Shown here: positions 39,940 through 52,658 of the stretch, piece by piece
Layout of the letters: each line of letters begins with the position of its first letter
How positions within the stretch are numbered: the first letter of the stretch is position 1
The notes under the pieces: generated by a model
Seen by the model: only the letters and a program-made list of their open reading frames with translations
The model's database searches: none
Told to the model about the DNA's origin: nothing
Assembly: GCF_964204645.1 (NCBI RefSeq)
Contig: NC_134027.1
Location: 19,954,485 to 20,014,484, forward strand
Direction of reading: 5' to 3'
Length of the DNA stretch: 60,000 nucleotides
From: Tubulanus polymorphus
Taxonomy: Eukaryota; Nemertea; Palaeonemertea; Tubulaniformes; Tubulanidae
Translations under genes and position numbers: made by a program

Positions 39940-41404
39940 TTACTTGATATTTTTTGATATCATATTCACTAACCCAAAAATAATAGCACTTACAACTGTA
40001 ATTAAAAATAAAATAATATGTTCAGCAGCAAAGTTAATAATGTTTCCTGCAGATTTCAATATAAAACCAACAATTGATGCAATAACTCCTTGCAATGCTG
40101 CAGCAGATTTCTTAGATAGTTCCCATAAATATTTTGCTAATTTCTTTAAACCATCTTTAACTTTATCTAGTATAGAATTATTATCATTCGGGGGTTTATC
40201 CGGTTTATTGGGAGTAGGAGTAGATTTCAAAGCATTTGATATAGCTAAACCAATTGTTGTAAATAACATAGTTACAGCTGTTAGAATTGAAAGAATTGTT
40301 ATTCCTTCTAATTTAAATAATAATTTTATTCTATCTTTCAATGATATTCTAGAATCTGGTTTTATAAGATATCTTTTAAAAACATCTTTTAATCTATCAA
40401 TATTATAATCATATGATTTTAATAATGATTTAATTTCTTCTTTTTGTAATTCTATGTTATATTCTAAATCATCTTTTTCTTTTTCTAAACGATTCTTTTT
40501 GCCTATATTCTATTTCATCAATTACTTGATGATCTAAATCAGACTTTAATTGTTCTATTTCTTTATTTTTATCAGTTAATTCTTTTTCTAAAGTTCTAAT
40601 TTTAAAATCTCTTATACTTTTATTATGTGCAATTTTATCAGATGCAAGTCTTATACTAATAATTTCTCTAATTGCTTTATCAGAAAATATATCTAAATCT
40701 TCTAATTCTTGATCTGTTGCATCAAGTAATCCATTCGGTAAAAGTTTTTCAATTGGAACTTTATTTGATTTAAGTTTACTAGTTTTGGAAGTTTTATTCT
40801 GTTCAGAACTTGTTTCTGGTTCTAAATTATTATCGATTGTTTCAAATAATTTATTGATTCTTTGTTTAAATACTCTTTCATTTTTAATAATTTCTTCTTG
40901 TGTTACATCTTCTATTTCATTACTATTTCTTATTATTTTAATTCTAGATAGTAATGAGTCAGACTTAAGCAAAGTTGATTCTGCTAATATTTTTTTTTGT
41001 TTTTTATAAGAGATATCAATATAATAATCACCTTTCAAATGATAATAATATTCACCATCTAAAGATTTTAATTCTTGTACTAAAAGTCTAGCGCCTCTAT
41101 CATTTATATTATATCCAGATTCTTTAAATACATGTTGAAATTCATACATAAATTCATAATTTTCCAAATTTTCTCTTTCTAAACCTGGGTCTAAATTTTC
41201 AGTAGGTATTCTCGATCTAATTCTTCTATCATTTTCTTCTGTTGATAAGACTTTAGAACCACTATCTGCTAAATTAGAATTATATGCTGATTCATCATCA
41301 TTATCAATATTAGTTTCATTAAAATCAGGTTGTGGTTCATCACTTATACCGGGTTCATCACCAAAAGGATTCAATGGAATATCTTCTCCACCTTCTACAT
41401 CCAT
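39940..41404 (-). pseudogene. Coiled-coil membrane protein, one frameshift (E2)
   Basis: The segment 40469-41404 has the acidic N terminus and coiled coil, and 39940-about 40480 has the two C-terminal membrane regions. They are in different frames, broken near 40490. The acidic N terminus (GEDIPLNPFGDEP) is the least conserved part against E1, and the C-terminal tail after the last membrane segment is shorter. Confidence 0.75.
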
Positions 41405-42806
41405 TTACATAATAAAAAATTAAAATTTAAAATATAATATTCCTCCGATTGCAATTCCTATACAAGTTATAGCTAATTTAGTATTTTCATGGGATTTATT
41501 ATCATCATTTAGTTTAATTATATCATGTTGAATAATATCAGTTTTTTATTTTCTGATGTATTATAATCTTTTATTTTAGAATCATTATTTAATTTAATGT
41601 TCTTAGTTTTAGTTTCTGTTGATTGAATGTGTTTTTTATTTTTCCACCTTCCATTAATTTTGGAGCAGTGATAATCTTTTTATTTATATCATTTAATCCA
41701 AATGAATTATTTATTGTTGCAGTTTTAATTAGATTATTATAACCAATTATATTTCCCATCTTCAATACTAAATCATTAGAAATAATTAATAGATTAGGGC
41801 CTATACAATAATTAAGCCTTACATGAGATTTATCTAAATAATTTTGATATCTTATAATGTTTTCTGGAATCGATCTATTTTTATCATTATGTATGGAATC
41901 ATCAAATAATGCTTTGAATTGTTTTTGTGTATCGAATGATGTATTTAAATTTCCAATTATCGGGGATCTTGTTTCAATATGCGCACCTAAAATACATATC
42001 AAATAAGTTCTAATTGATTGATTTATTCTTTGTATTCCGGCTTTAGTAAAACCTTCATTATTTTCTAAAATGAAATAAACCCAACCATTATTGTTTTCTT
42101 GTTTTAAATTATCATAAAATGTCGGTAATTTATTGAAATTTAATGTTTCTAAATCCTTAGTTTCTATTTTACCATAACCTAATTTATGACTATAGATATT
42201 ATACAAACTATTAGATGGTATGGGAAGTGCACAATATTCTGCAATCTTTTTAGGGCAAGGAAGTGATCTTATTGTTCCAATTTTTGTTCTAAAATCAGAA
42301 TTATTTATATCTATATTAAATTCATTGCAAATTTTATAAAACTTAGATAAATTAATATTATTATCTAATTCTTTAAAATATCTAGATCCTGGTAAAGCGC
42401 ACTCTAATTCATTTAATATTATTCTGATTTGAAAGTATGTATGAAATCTAAATAAACTTTGAATTAATTTATATTTAGAATTATTCAAATGATCATTCCA
42501 ACTAATTCCACAACCTGTTGTTGCACAATAAACAGCAAAATTTAATTGGTTCTGCCAATACTTCATGTTAGATTTTAATAACCATTGTTTTTCATCTTTC
42601 AATTTTTTAAAATTAATTAAATATACATGAAATATATTTTCCATCTTTGCATTAAAATTATTAGTTTCAGTAACATAAATTTCTAAATCAGTTAATGAAT
42701 CTAAAACTTCATTTCTATATGTAATATCTTTATTAAAATCTATTGCTGGAATATTATATTTAATTGATTTATTATATTGGAAAGCTTTTGGAAAACTATC
42801 TGCCAT
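41405..42806 (-). pseudogene. Conserved Polinton protein (477-codon type), C-terminal frameshifts (E2)
   Basis: From 42806 the frame is open for about 390 codons and covers the position of the E1 stop (here PCPKKIAEY), plus GWVYFILENNEGFTKAGIQR. Frame loss follows near 41645 (PKLMEGG region) and again near 41545, before the C-terminal membrane segment. The 3' end is set by comparison with E1 and is approximate. Confidence 0.75.
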
Positions 42807-42822
42807 TTATATAACTAAAAAA

Positions 42823-43269
42823 TTAATAATTAACTAATTCTTTTAATAATTTATCTTGTTCTTCAATTGTTATATGGCCATTTAAACTTATTATATAATC
42901 TAGTGTATTTTTCAATTTATTAATTCCTTTTATATTAGTTTTAATTTTTTCTTTATTACTTTTTATATTTAATTTTGAACTTATACCGGTTAACACACTT
43001 GAACTTAAACTTGAACTTAAACCTAACACACCAATTGATATAGCTAAAGGCGTTAATGGACTGAATATTGCTAGAAATGTTATTACAGAACTAATTGTAA
43101 CTGAACCACTGATAATAAGATAATATATAATTTTAGATTTTAAATATTTTTTCTTTTTTATCTTTAAGTCACTTTCAAATTCTAATATTCGTTTTTCTAA
43201 ATATATTTTTAATTTAGTTTTATTTATATCATGAGGAATGATATCAATACTATCAACTTTATCATCCAT
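42823..43269 (-). CDS. Small protein with hydrophobic hairpin, 148 aa (E2)
   Basis: Orthologue of E1 19746-20180 with the same long hydrophobic stretch, four residues longer through a duplicated SSLSSSV segment. The T-run/AAATAAATG motif precedes the start. Confidence 0.6.
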   Translation of the reverse strand: MDDKVDSIDIIPHDINKTKLKIYLEKRILEFESDLKIKKKKYLKSKIIYYLIISGSVTISSVITFLAIFSPLTPLAISIGVLGLSSSLSSSVLTGISSKLNIKSNKEKIKTNIKGINKLKNTLDYIISLNGHITIEEQDKLLKELVNY

Positions 43270-43294
43270 TTATTTAACAAAAAATAATAAATAA

Positions 43295-43717
43295 TTAATT
43301 AGTAAACTTATAAGCAACAAATATAACAATAACAGTTCCACCTAAAATCCATATTATTTCATATTTCTTCTGTTCATTACTTGGGGTATAATAATCTGAT
43401 AATTTAGGTTTGTATAGATGTAATTTTTCTTTATTGGTTACCGCGTTATATAAACTCATTGCATCATCAACTGATTGAAAATCTCTATGTGAAATCTTCT
43501 GATCATATAATTCCTTGTTAATATAATCCATATAGTTTTGCCTCTTTTCTCTATATTCTTCTGCTGCTTTATTATATTTCTCTAATGCTAAGTTATGTCT
43601 TCTTTGTTCTCCTAATGAACTATCTTTATCAATATGCTTAAATAAATAACCGCCACCAGTAAATGCTAAAGCGTTAACAATTGCCGATCCTATAATAGTT
43701 ATAATTGCAGAAGCCAT
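43295..43717 (-). CDS. Conserved Polinton small membrane protein, 140 aa (E2)
   Basis: Only a few residues differ from the E1 protein, with both terminal membrane segments and the KPKLSDYYTPS motif kept. This is among the best conserved genes between the copies, pointing to strong constraint before insertion. Confidence 0.75.
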   Translation of the reverse strand: MASAIITIIGSAIVNALAFTGGGYLFKHIDKDSSLGEQRRHNLALEKYNKAAEEYREKRQNYMDYINKELYDQKISHRDFQSVDDAMSLYNAVTNKEKLHLYKPKLSDYYTPSNEQKKYEIIWILGGTVIVIFVAYKFTN

Positions 43718-43741
43718 TTATTTAGTAAAATAATTACGCAT

Positions 43742-43960
43742 TTATATGGGAGGAATATATTTTTGTTTTTCCAAATAATCAATAGTTAAATTAGATAAAG
43801 TAACTGCTAATTTTAAGATATCATTTATATCAAATCTATCAACATTAACACTTCCCATTTTAAATACTTTTTTTAATACCATTGAATAACCAACAGTTCC
43901 AACTGATAGTAATGCGCCATTATTATATAATCCAGTTATTATCCACTTATCATCACTCAT
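43742..43960 (-). CDS. Conserved Polinton small protein, 72 aa (E2)
   Basis: Matches the 73-aa E1 protein; one Asn added near residue 14 and two residues lost (LKLAVTLS against LKLTLAVTLS). The QKYIPPI end is kept. It starts directly after the stop of the 113-aa gene. Confidence 0.6.
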   Translation of the reverse strand: MSDDKWIITGLYNNGALLSVGTVGYSMVLKKVFKMGSVNVDRFDINDILKLAVTLSNLTIDYLEKQKYIPPI

Positions 43961-44302
43961 TTATTTATCAAAGAAATTACTATCATCAAAATATTTAGTT
44001 AACTTATTTTTGATTAATTCAACATTTATTTCATTACTACTTTGATGATTATCATATATTTTGGATAATATGTTTTTGATATCTTCAATAATTCCATCTT
44101 CATTTAATTCATAATATTCTAAAGGCGTTTTAATTAAATCAATTACTTTTTCTATATTATAATTTTCTTTATCAATCATTGACGCATTGTTAAATGATTT
44201 ACTTTTTATATCAGTAATTACATCATTTAGTTTAATTCTCATTTCTTTACCATGTTTAAAATCAAACCCAAAACATATACTCGGTCCAACAGTTATATTC
44301 AT
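43961..44302 (-). CDS. Unknown acidic protein, 113 aa (E2)
   Basis: The start (MNITVGPSICFGFDF) and end (NFFDK) are as in E1. The middle differs by substitutions and small in-frame gaps, so this is a fast-evolving protein with conserved ends. The end again overlaps the T-run motif of the next gene. Confidence 0.6.
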   Translation of the reverse strand: MNITVGPSICFGFDFKHGKEMRIKLNDVITDIKSKSFNNASMIDKENYNIEKVIDLIKTPLEYYELNEDGIIEDIKNILSKIYDNHQSSNEINVELIKNKLTKYFDDSNFFDK

Positions 44303-44340
44303 CTATATAGTGAAAAAAATTACTCTCTACATCTTATAAC

Positions 44341-45081
44341 TCATTCATAAATTACAGGGAAATTATTTAAATCAATTAAGTATCCATTATGATTTCTAAT
44401 TTCTAATCTAAAATTATTAAAACGAGGAAGGCATGGTTTGAAATCACATTCTGTTAAATTATAATTTATTTGCGTTCCAAATTCTTTAACATTCTTCAAT
44501 GGTAAAATGTTTAGTAAACCAGAATTACAAGTTATATCTTTAGTTGCTTCGAATGTTTTTGTAGGATCGATTAAATTGCAATAAATATAAAAGTGTGTGT
44601 AAGGTATTAAGTTTGGTGTAGTAGCGTCAATATTTGTAAAAGATCTATCTGGAAGAATTCCTAACAGTTTAGCTATAGGTTTTTTTACCATAAATTTATG
44701 TTTTTCACTATTAAATAACCTTATCTTTATTCTATCAGAACTCTCACTTTTTAAAAATCTAATACTAAACCCAGAACTACTACCTAATTTGTGCCATGCT
44801 TTTCTATTAATTTCTTGTGCCAATGTATCTAAATTATATAACCCTGGTTTTAAATATATATAGACCCATTCATTTTTGTTTTTATTAAAAATTAAAAAAG
44901 CTCTATGTTCAATAGTTTTATTCGATATATTGTAAAAAGAATTACATAAACTTATATTAACTAATTTTAAATCTTCACAATTCTTAAATTCCCTATCTAA
45001 TTGAACTATTAAATTATGTGATTTATAATTTGTAAGTCTTCTAGAATCAACAAATATTCTGTATTCTTTTAATTCTACCAT
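44341..45081 (-). CDS. Penton-like minor capsid protein, 246 aa (E2)
   Basis: Intact copy. MVELKEYRIFVDSRRL start, YIYLKPGLYNLDTLAQEIN, a central GFSIRFLK segment, PIAKLLGILPDRSF, and LPRFNNFRLEIRNHNGYLID near the end. The size and beta-rich composition fit the single jelly-roll vertex proteins of Polintons. The gene lies between the OB-like and 113-aa genes in the leftward cluster. Confidence 0.75.
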   Translation of the reverse strand: MVELKEYRIFVDSRRLTNYKSHNLIVQLDREFKNCEDLKLVNISLCNSFYNISNKTIEHRAFLIFNKNKNEWVYIYLKPGLYNLDTLAQEINRKAWHKLGSSSGFSIRFLKSESSDRIKIRLFNSEKHKFMVKKPIAKLLGILPDRSFTNIDATTPNLIPYTHFYIYCNLIDPTKTFEATKDITCNSGLLNILPLKNVKEFGTQINYNLTECDFKPCLPRFNNFRLEIRNHNGYLIDLNNFPVIYE

Positions 45082-45098
45082 TTATTTTACATATTTTC

Positions 45099-45452
45099 TT
45101 ATTCGAAATCTATTTCATGGTGCCCCTTTTCATTCTTACCTTTGTATACGAAATAGAAACCTCCAGAACATAATTCTTCTAAATCTTCACTTGATAATCT
45201 ATGAAATCTATCCGGTAAATATGTTCTGAATTTATATGTATTTCCTTTTAATCCTTCATATTCTAAGTGTATAACTAATTTATCTCCATAGTTATTAGTA
45301 ACTGTATCAATATTTGTAATTAGATATTTCTTATGGATTGTTAATTCTGTTAACTTTTTGAATTTATAATCTACAGATTTTACATTTGTTATATCTTTAA
45401 TTCTATCTAGAAATAATTTGTTGTTCTCACTGTGTGCTTGTTTACTCTCCAT
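45099..45452 (-). CDS. Small conserved OB-like protein, 117 aa (E2)
   Basis: A helical N terminus (SENNKLFLDRIKDI) precedes a beta-rich body with KKYLITNIDTVTNNYGDKLV, LPDRFHRLSSEDLEEL and a GHHEIDFE end. I recall similar proteins of 110-140 aa beside viral and Polinton replication genes in invertebrates; a single-stranded-DNA-binding OB-type fold is plausible. It follows PolB on the same strand by about 30 bp. Confidence 0.6.
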   Translation of the reverse strand: MESKQAHSENNKLFLDRIKDITNVKSVDYKFKKLTELTIHKKYLITNIDTVTNNYGDKLVIHLEYEGLKGNTYKFRTYLPDRFHRLSSEDLEELCSGGFYFVYKGKNEKGHHEIDFE

Positions 45453-45481
45453 TTTAATAACATATTTTTATTAAAATTTGA

Positions 45482-48400
45482 TTAACACGTTAGAATTCTT
45501 TTCATTATCTCGTTCTCTTTTGTTTCTTCTCTTTTAGATTTTAAGTATTCATCTAAATTACAACCATAAGCAACTGTATGAATTCCATCATCTAAAATAT
45601 ATCTTTTATCATCAAATGGGTTTAGACTTATCTTTTCAATTTCTTCAATAAACATTTCATGATCTTCAGATCTTAAACATCTCATCTTATGTTTTCTAAC
45701 TTCTTCATTGAATATACAATTGATGTAATCTTTGAAATGAATATTCTTTTCTACTACACTTTTGGTTATTCCTTTTAACTTTTTAGCTTCATGTTCTTTA
45801 GTTTTATATGAATACATTTTAGATCTAATACCGATGAATTCAATCATTTCTTCACCACCTAATTCATCTTTGAATTTACCGGGAATTTTTTTATTATCAT
45901 TGCTAAACAATTCATGATCTTTAGGATAGTTACTAAAATCAAAATGATGTTTTGATGTTTTTAAATCATCAGTTATGTTATCAGTTTTTATCTTTAATAT
46001 GTAACTGTCAGTATCAAAATATAATATTTCTATATGTTTTTCTCCAAAAAGTGGTTGTAATACATTATAATAGAATTCATACATTAGTAATTTTGATAAT
46101 TCTAAAACTGAAGCGCCAACATAGATTGGTTTATTAAATTTCATTGATGTTCTTCTCATCTTAACTGCAGCTAAATTTTCATCAAATATTCTGTTACCAA
46201 TGAACTTAGGATATGATTGTAAATGCCTTATCCTTTTACCATTACTGACTAACTCAATATCATTTCTATGTCTAATATTTTCACAAGTCTTACCATAGAA
46301 TGCATTATTCATTAACTTGAAGAAATCTTTCTCGAAATCAGTTTTAGCTTCAGTTCTCTGTTTGGTGTTAAAATCTATATATTTTTCTAACCACTTAGAT
46401 TGACTAAATGAAATATATCTATGTACTTTTTTTAGAACCATTCCTTGATTCAAATAAAGCTTCAACATTCTATAATGTACTACATAATTATATTTATCTT
46501 CTTGAGTTACCATTAACTTTTCTGTATGAATATGATTTTCGGGTTTAATTCTTTTTTGATAATTTGATAATTCTTCATGAGTTACAGTTTTATGTTCGGG
46601 ACAGTAAGCTAGATTTCTAGATTAAATTTAATATGTTCAGGATATTCTAAATCTACAACAAAGAAGTAACCAGTATCTGAATCATCTGTTATATCTAGGA
46701 TTCTTTTCTTCCAATCAAATTTATCATTATTTTCATTCTGTAAAACTTCAGTTAATTCAAATACTCCATAAGGTTGTGGTTCCATCATTGCCCGACCACA
46801 AATTATTTGCATCTATATATAATAACTTATATCCGGGGTTATCATTTACATTGAAATATCTATCCTCCAATACACCTGAAACTCCTCCTCTTATAGATTT
46901 TTCAAATAATAGTAATTGATCTATATTTGTTAACAAATCCATTTTTATATCTGTAAATTTTAATCCACAATCCCATGTTAATCCTGGTGATGAATAACAA
47001 TGACAAGGATCAGTATTGAAATATTTTAGGTTTACATCTCTAAACCTTTCGAATATATCAGTTAATAATAATACATCTGATTTTAAATATATATCTACTA
47101 ATTGCCCATGATTTTCTATTTTGAAATGATTCCAAATATTCAATGTTCTATTATAGACTTCATCTTTAACATATTCATTTTTTAATTCATCATAGAATTG
47201 TTCTTTCAATAATTCAGTTATATTGATATCATTATGATTTTTATAGAAAGAATATGGAATTGCGCCTTTATATCTCATTAATTTAAAATCATCATTATTT
47301 GGGTAATGTTGTTTTAATATTTTCAATTCATCATCAACTAATGATTTTGATAAGTTATCTAATGAACTATTTAAAAATCTATATGAATCTATAAATCTTA
47401 GGCAACCAAATTGGAATGATATATAATTCTCAGATGTTTTAGCTAACATTCTAAATTTATAAGTTGGTATTTTATCTTTTGATCTATTTGAATTTAATCT
47501 TTCTATTTCATTATTAATTTCTTCTATTTTATGACATAACTGTTTAATGAATAAATGCGCATCATATCCTGATAGATTATGAAATATAACTGGTACAAAA
47601 TTAATTTTCTTAGCTTGTATGTTACAATTCTCATGTGCAGCGCCTCTAAACTTTCATTCAAATGATCATGGTCTCTTACTTTTTTATCTTTATAATTAAA
47701 TATCTTTTCACTATAATAACATTTATCTGCAAACGCAAATGCTTCTTTATCTTCTTCTGTCATTATAATTTCTATATTTGTATTCAATAATTTACTAAAT
47801 CTTATTTTATTTCATATTCAATTAATAAGTCACAAAAATGATTGATAACATTTTCATTTCTATAATGATAATATTCACTTTTAATTAGTTCTGGATAATC
47901 AGATTTAATATATAACCCGAAAGCAGCAGCTGATTGATGAATCTTTTTAATAGTATTTGTTTTTGGTGGTTCTTCAGAATAATCATTTTCATTAGAATTT
48001 AATTTCTTTCTTTTATAATATATTTCTTTTCTATCTTGATCAGTTAATTCTTTATTTAATGATTCAAAATCTCCATATATTACAAATGGTACTTTATTTT
48101 TGTAATCATATTTTTTGAATTCTAATATTTTATCTTTTTCATTTGGTAAAACTAATTTACAATAATCATGATTTTCACATAATTGTTTATGATTTAATAA
48201 TGTACTTTCATTACTGAATCTATGTAAACATTTTCTACAAAGATATATTTTATGGTGATCATTTTCTGATTTAAAAAATAAATCTATTTGTTTAATCCAC
48301 ATATAATGATTCTCATAATATAAAATATCTATAACATCGTTTGAATCATAATCTTTTGATAGGTATAAAGGATCTAATGTATAATGTTTTATATTGTTAC

Positions 48401-49516
48401 CTTTTGTATTTGGTAATTTGATTAAATCAAATGCATTTATCTTTATATTATTATCTCTTTCTATTTTTGGGATGTTTTTAATTCTAACAGGATACTTATC
48501 TATCTTATAATTATTTTCAAATGGTTTATAATGAGTTAGTCTAAAACTATGTGTAATATCTTCTGTTGGGTGTAAACAACTTATTATAGGCCATAGAAAA
48601 CATTTATCATCTTCATTTTGTACATTTATTACAGCATTAGTTTTAAATGGTAGTTTAATATAACTCGATGCTTCAATATCTGGTTCTTTATAATATGATA
48701 CATTATTTTCATCAATTGGTTTTGATTTAGTTAACTTATTATATTTTGTGTTATAAACATGTAAAGTCATAAATATTATTTCATCAAATATTAAACCAGA
48801 TCCTTCAAAATGTTTCTCTTCTATTTTAGTTTTTACTTCATTATAACATTTATCTAATTTATCATCTATATGTTGTTTAGATATAATATGTTGTGAATGA
48901 GAATTTATATTATATATTGGTTTATCTTCAGATTTTATAAACTTTACTTTTGATGAAATATTTTAGGATATTCAACATCAGTTATTATTTTTATTATTTC
49001 TTTCATATTTTCTAAATGTTTTTTATTTTCTTCTAATGTTTTTCCTTTATGAAATTTAAACTCGATAGCTGCTGGACCAATATCACTTTTAAATGCTTCG
49101 GTTATCTCTATATCTTTTTTATTATCTAATGAATTAATATATTTTCTTACATCTTCCATGTATGGTCTTTTATTGTTTAATTTATTTCTTATTCTTTTAA
49201 TTGTCTTCTGTTTCTTATCATTATCTTTATCAAAATAATCTTCACCTAAAATATCATTATTCTTATTTCTAATATGACTTTTAGATTTTAAATGTTCTTT
49301 ATAATATCTTTTATCACTGAATGATTGATTACATGTATCACATTTGTATGTTTCTTTTTCATTCTTTAATTCATCTAATTTAGTTTCTAATATATCATCT
49401 ACATATTCTACTTTCAATTTATTCTCTAAATGTGTTTTAGTTTTTTTGTGTCTTGCTTTTTGGGATTTATCTATATTGATTTTACATGTTGGACAGTAGT
49501 ACTTATTTGCTTCCAT
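45482..49516 (-). pseudogene. Protein-primed DNA polymerase B, multiple frameshifts (E2)
   Basis: All E1 PolB regions are present in order: fingers, exonuclease motif YGDFESL, HNH-like segment (CYYSEKIF, one zinc Cys now Ser), NNAFYGKTCENIR and YFDTDSY. The frame breaks near 48960, 47808, 47658, 46798 and 46620. The motif A region (DANNL) is hit by the 46798 break. The total span, 4035 bp, equals that of the intact E1 gene because indels compensate. Confidence 0.9.
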
Positions 49517-49596
49517 TTTAATACTAAATTTTTTATTAAAATTGATTTTAGAAGTTCAATGATTTAAATGTTATTCATTTATATGAATATTTTAAG
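49403..49596. repeat. E2 inner terminal inverted repeat, right
   Basis: Inverse of 32905-33098, comprising PolB codons 1-38 and the upstream region (ATGTTATTCATTTATATGAA). Confidence 0.85.
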
Positions 49597-49999
49597 AGTA
49601 ATAGGGGTAATGGGCTTTCATATCAAAGGTTGAATGGTCGAGTTCATTAAAAACATATATTAAAAGTAATTTAAAACTATAATATATTTTCATAACCGTG
49701 TGTATTTCAGTTGAATAATAGAATAATTATTATTATTTGAATATATTTGATTATATGAATTTGTGTATTGTAAATAAATCAATTGGTCGCGGAGCGGAGC
49801 GGCAGCGAAGTGGAGCTACCAATTGATTTAATACAATATGCTTTTTAAATTATTGATATTTTAGAATAAATATTTAGTTTTAATATAAAATGCACACGGT
49901 TATGAAAATATATTATAGTTTTAAATTACTTTTAATGTTTTGTTTTTAATGAGCTCGACCGTTCGACCTTTGGTATGAAAGCCCATTACCCATATTACT
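49597..49999. repeat. E2 right terminal palindrome with nested palindrome, 403 bp
   Basis: The inner arm starts AGTAATAGGGGTAATGGGC at 49597; the outer arm ends at 49999. They pair over about 115 bp. Within the loop a second inverted repeat, 49764-49787 against 49816-49838 (AATCAATTGGT and ACCAATTGATT), encloses a G-rich core (GCGGAGCGGAGCGGCAGCG). The fold would be a stem with a side arm. Confidence 0.85.
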
Positions 50000-50005
50000 A
50001 AGTTT
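50000..50005. repeat. E2 target site duplication, right (AAGTTT)
   Basis: One transition from AAGCTT at 32567-32572. Confidence 0.7.
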
Positions 50006-50018
50006 CTCAGCGGGATAT

Positions 50019-50150
50019 CACTAAACCTAAGACCCCCTAAACCTAAGATCTAAGACCCGTTAGGTCTTATGTTTAGGGGTCTTAGGTTTAGTGACACCTA
50101 TATATGATATACTAAACCTAAGACCCATAAACCTAAGACCCCCAAATATC
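50019..50150. repeat. Foldback of CTAAACCTAAGACCC units
   Basis: 50019-50093 is a near-perfect hairpin: CACTAAACCTAAGACCCC at one end, its inverse at the other. A further direct set of the same units follows at about 50112-50150. The unit resembles a telomere-like string but is not a standard animal telomere repeat. Confidence 0.7.
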
Positions 50151-50579
50151 TCGTCTTCGAACTATCTGAGCTGCTACTTCATGCGGTATCGCAAAGAGGT
50201 TATGTTTGGCCACCGTTTATCTATTGTTTGTTTGTTTCCATGAAACTTTTTATTAGCAACATAACTCGGAAATTTATGAATGGATTTCTGTAAAATAGGT
50301 TTACACATGAACAGTTGATTCCTCTGAAGTTAAATTTATTTATTTTCAAGTGACCACTCTTGATTCGCCAACACAACAGGCTGAGTTTAAATGATCTTAT
50401 TCAACCAAATAACTCTCCTCATCGAGCTACATTTTTTAAATATTCATTCTTTTTTTCTAGAGATTGACAAGTAGTCGGTGAACTGACACATGTATTTTAG
50501 AACCATTTTTAAATCGCCCAAAGTACACAAAATTAATGAATTAGAGTCGGGTCTTTAAATATACTTTGAAAATAAAATA
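50151..50579. other. No gene recognised
   Basis: Mixed AT-rich sequence without motifs that I can assign. Confidence 0.4.
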
Positions 50580-51440
<861 letters not shown>

Positions 51441-52008
51441 TAATTTATATTTCAACACTGGAAAGGTACAAATTATATTCAAATATATATTTTATTTTTA
51501 TAGTAATTCTATGAATCTATCAGATAAATATTTTAGTTCTTGCGCAGCACTAGATTATGATATAATTCTTTAAAATAAGACTAGCTATTGTTTCTTTTTG
51601 CTCACTGGGTTAAATAATAGTTTAAATAGATTCAATAAAAAAACATTAGAATTGAATAAGCTACTGTTTTTAAAGTAACTTATTGTTTTTCTAATGTTTT
51701 TTTTATTAATTCTTGTTTACTTTAAATTTCTTTACATTTGACTAGAATTCAACTAGGAAAACTTTACCTTGAATAACTTAGTATCACTCTTGTATTATTC
51801 TAGTTTATGTAAAGAATTAAACGATTAATATGAATATAATTTTATAAAATAAAATCATAATTTGGAAAATGATAGAATTTTGAATTGTGTATGAATGGAT
51901 GAGTGGAAGAATTGGAAGACTCGTCCATTCATCCATTCATCCAATTCATCCAATTCATCCACCGATCCATCAATATGTATTGGCAATTAATCTTTTTCAT
52001 TATCAAAC

Positions 52009-52372
52009 TTAATTTGAATTATAAAACTTTTCATCTAATTCATGAATATATTTATGATTTCTCAAACTCTTTTCATTTTTATATCTTTTATTGCATACTT
52101 CACAACACTTAAAAATTAATTCTATCTGATAAATAATTTATGTTATCTTTTAATTCAGCGTATCTAATTTTACAGTTATCATAGAATTCTAACAACTGTT
52201 TTAATGAGTAAATTGAAAATGAAACTAATCTGTAAGCATAATAATTGATTTAATATTCTGTTGATTTTTATATATTAGATGTAATAAATTTAATATATTT
52301 TCACTCATTGATCTATTTAATTAATTCACTAATCTGATTCAATAACTTTTTTATTTCGATGATTGTTTCCAT
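52009..52372 (-). pseudogene. E4 zinc-finger gene, broken
   Basis: The start METIIEIKKLLNQ at 52372 soon meets a stop. In another frame near the 3' end, FKCCEVCNKRYKNEKSLRNH plus KYIH forms a C2H2 finger. The middle has helical, coiled-coil-like sequence (YAELKDNINYLSDRI). Frames change at least twice. Function unknown. Confidence 0.5.
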
Positions 52373-52381
52373 TTAATTTCT

Positions 52382-52525
52382 TTAACTTTTACTCAATTTA
52401 ATATTTTCATTCATTAGATCCTTACTTATATTCTCATAGTAAAAGAAAAGCGCAGCCAATACTAACCCTCCTGCTATAAGATAATGTTTTAAATCACTTT
52501 TCCCAGTTGGGATGAAACCATCCAT
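52382..52525 (-). CDS. E4 small single-pass membrane protein, 47 aa
   Basis: The frame starts MDGFIPTGKSD, has one membrane segment (YLIAGGLVLAALFFYYE) and a short polar tail. It is preceded by a T-run (AATTTTTTTCATCAAAAAAA context on the minus strand) as in the leftward genes of E1. The size and the Gly/Ala-rich segment suggest a virion membrane peptide, but no orthologue is seen in E1/E2. Confidence 0.5.
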   Translation of the reverse strand: MDGFIPTGKSDLKHYLIAGGLVLAALFFYYENISKDLMNENIKLSKS

Positions 52526-52658
52526 TTTTTTGATGAAAAAAATTAAAAGATTAATAAGTAATTTGAAATGTCTTATTTTGAATATGAATATTTAGAGTTG
52601 AACTATTATTTTTGAGTTATGATATTTGAAATCTTCCAATTACTCACACAGCTTAATC

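Larger units (their letters stand above)
32573..49999. mobile_element. E2: second Polinton/adintovirus-like element, 17.4 kb, decayed
   Basis: E2 is collinear with E1 gene by gene and has inverted AGTAATAGGGG...ATATTACT ends with full palindromes on both sides. It carries an internal deletion across the integrase/ATPase junction and frameshifts in PolB, major capsid, coiled-coil, 477-codon and HNH genes. It lacks the three 27-nt inserts of E1. Penton-like, OB-like and the small membrane genes remain open. The difference in decay suggests E2 is the older insertion, but an accurate divergence was not computed. Confidence 0.95.

Noticed and set aside
50019-50150. Telomere-like CTAAACC units as evidence of a chromosome end
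   Set aside because: The units form a local foldback in internal DNA, with gene-bearing sequence on both sides.
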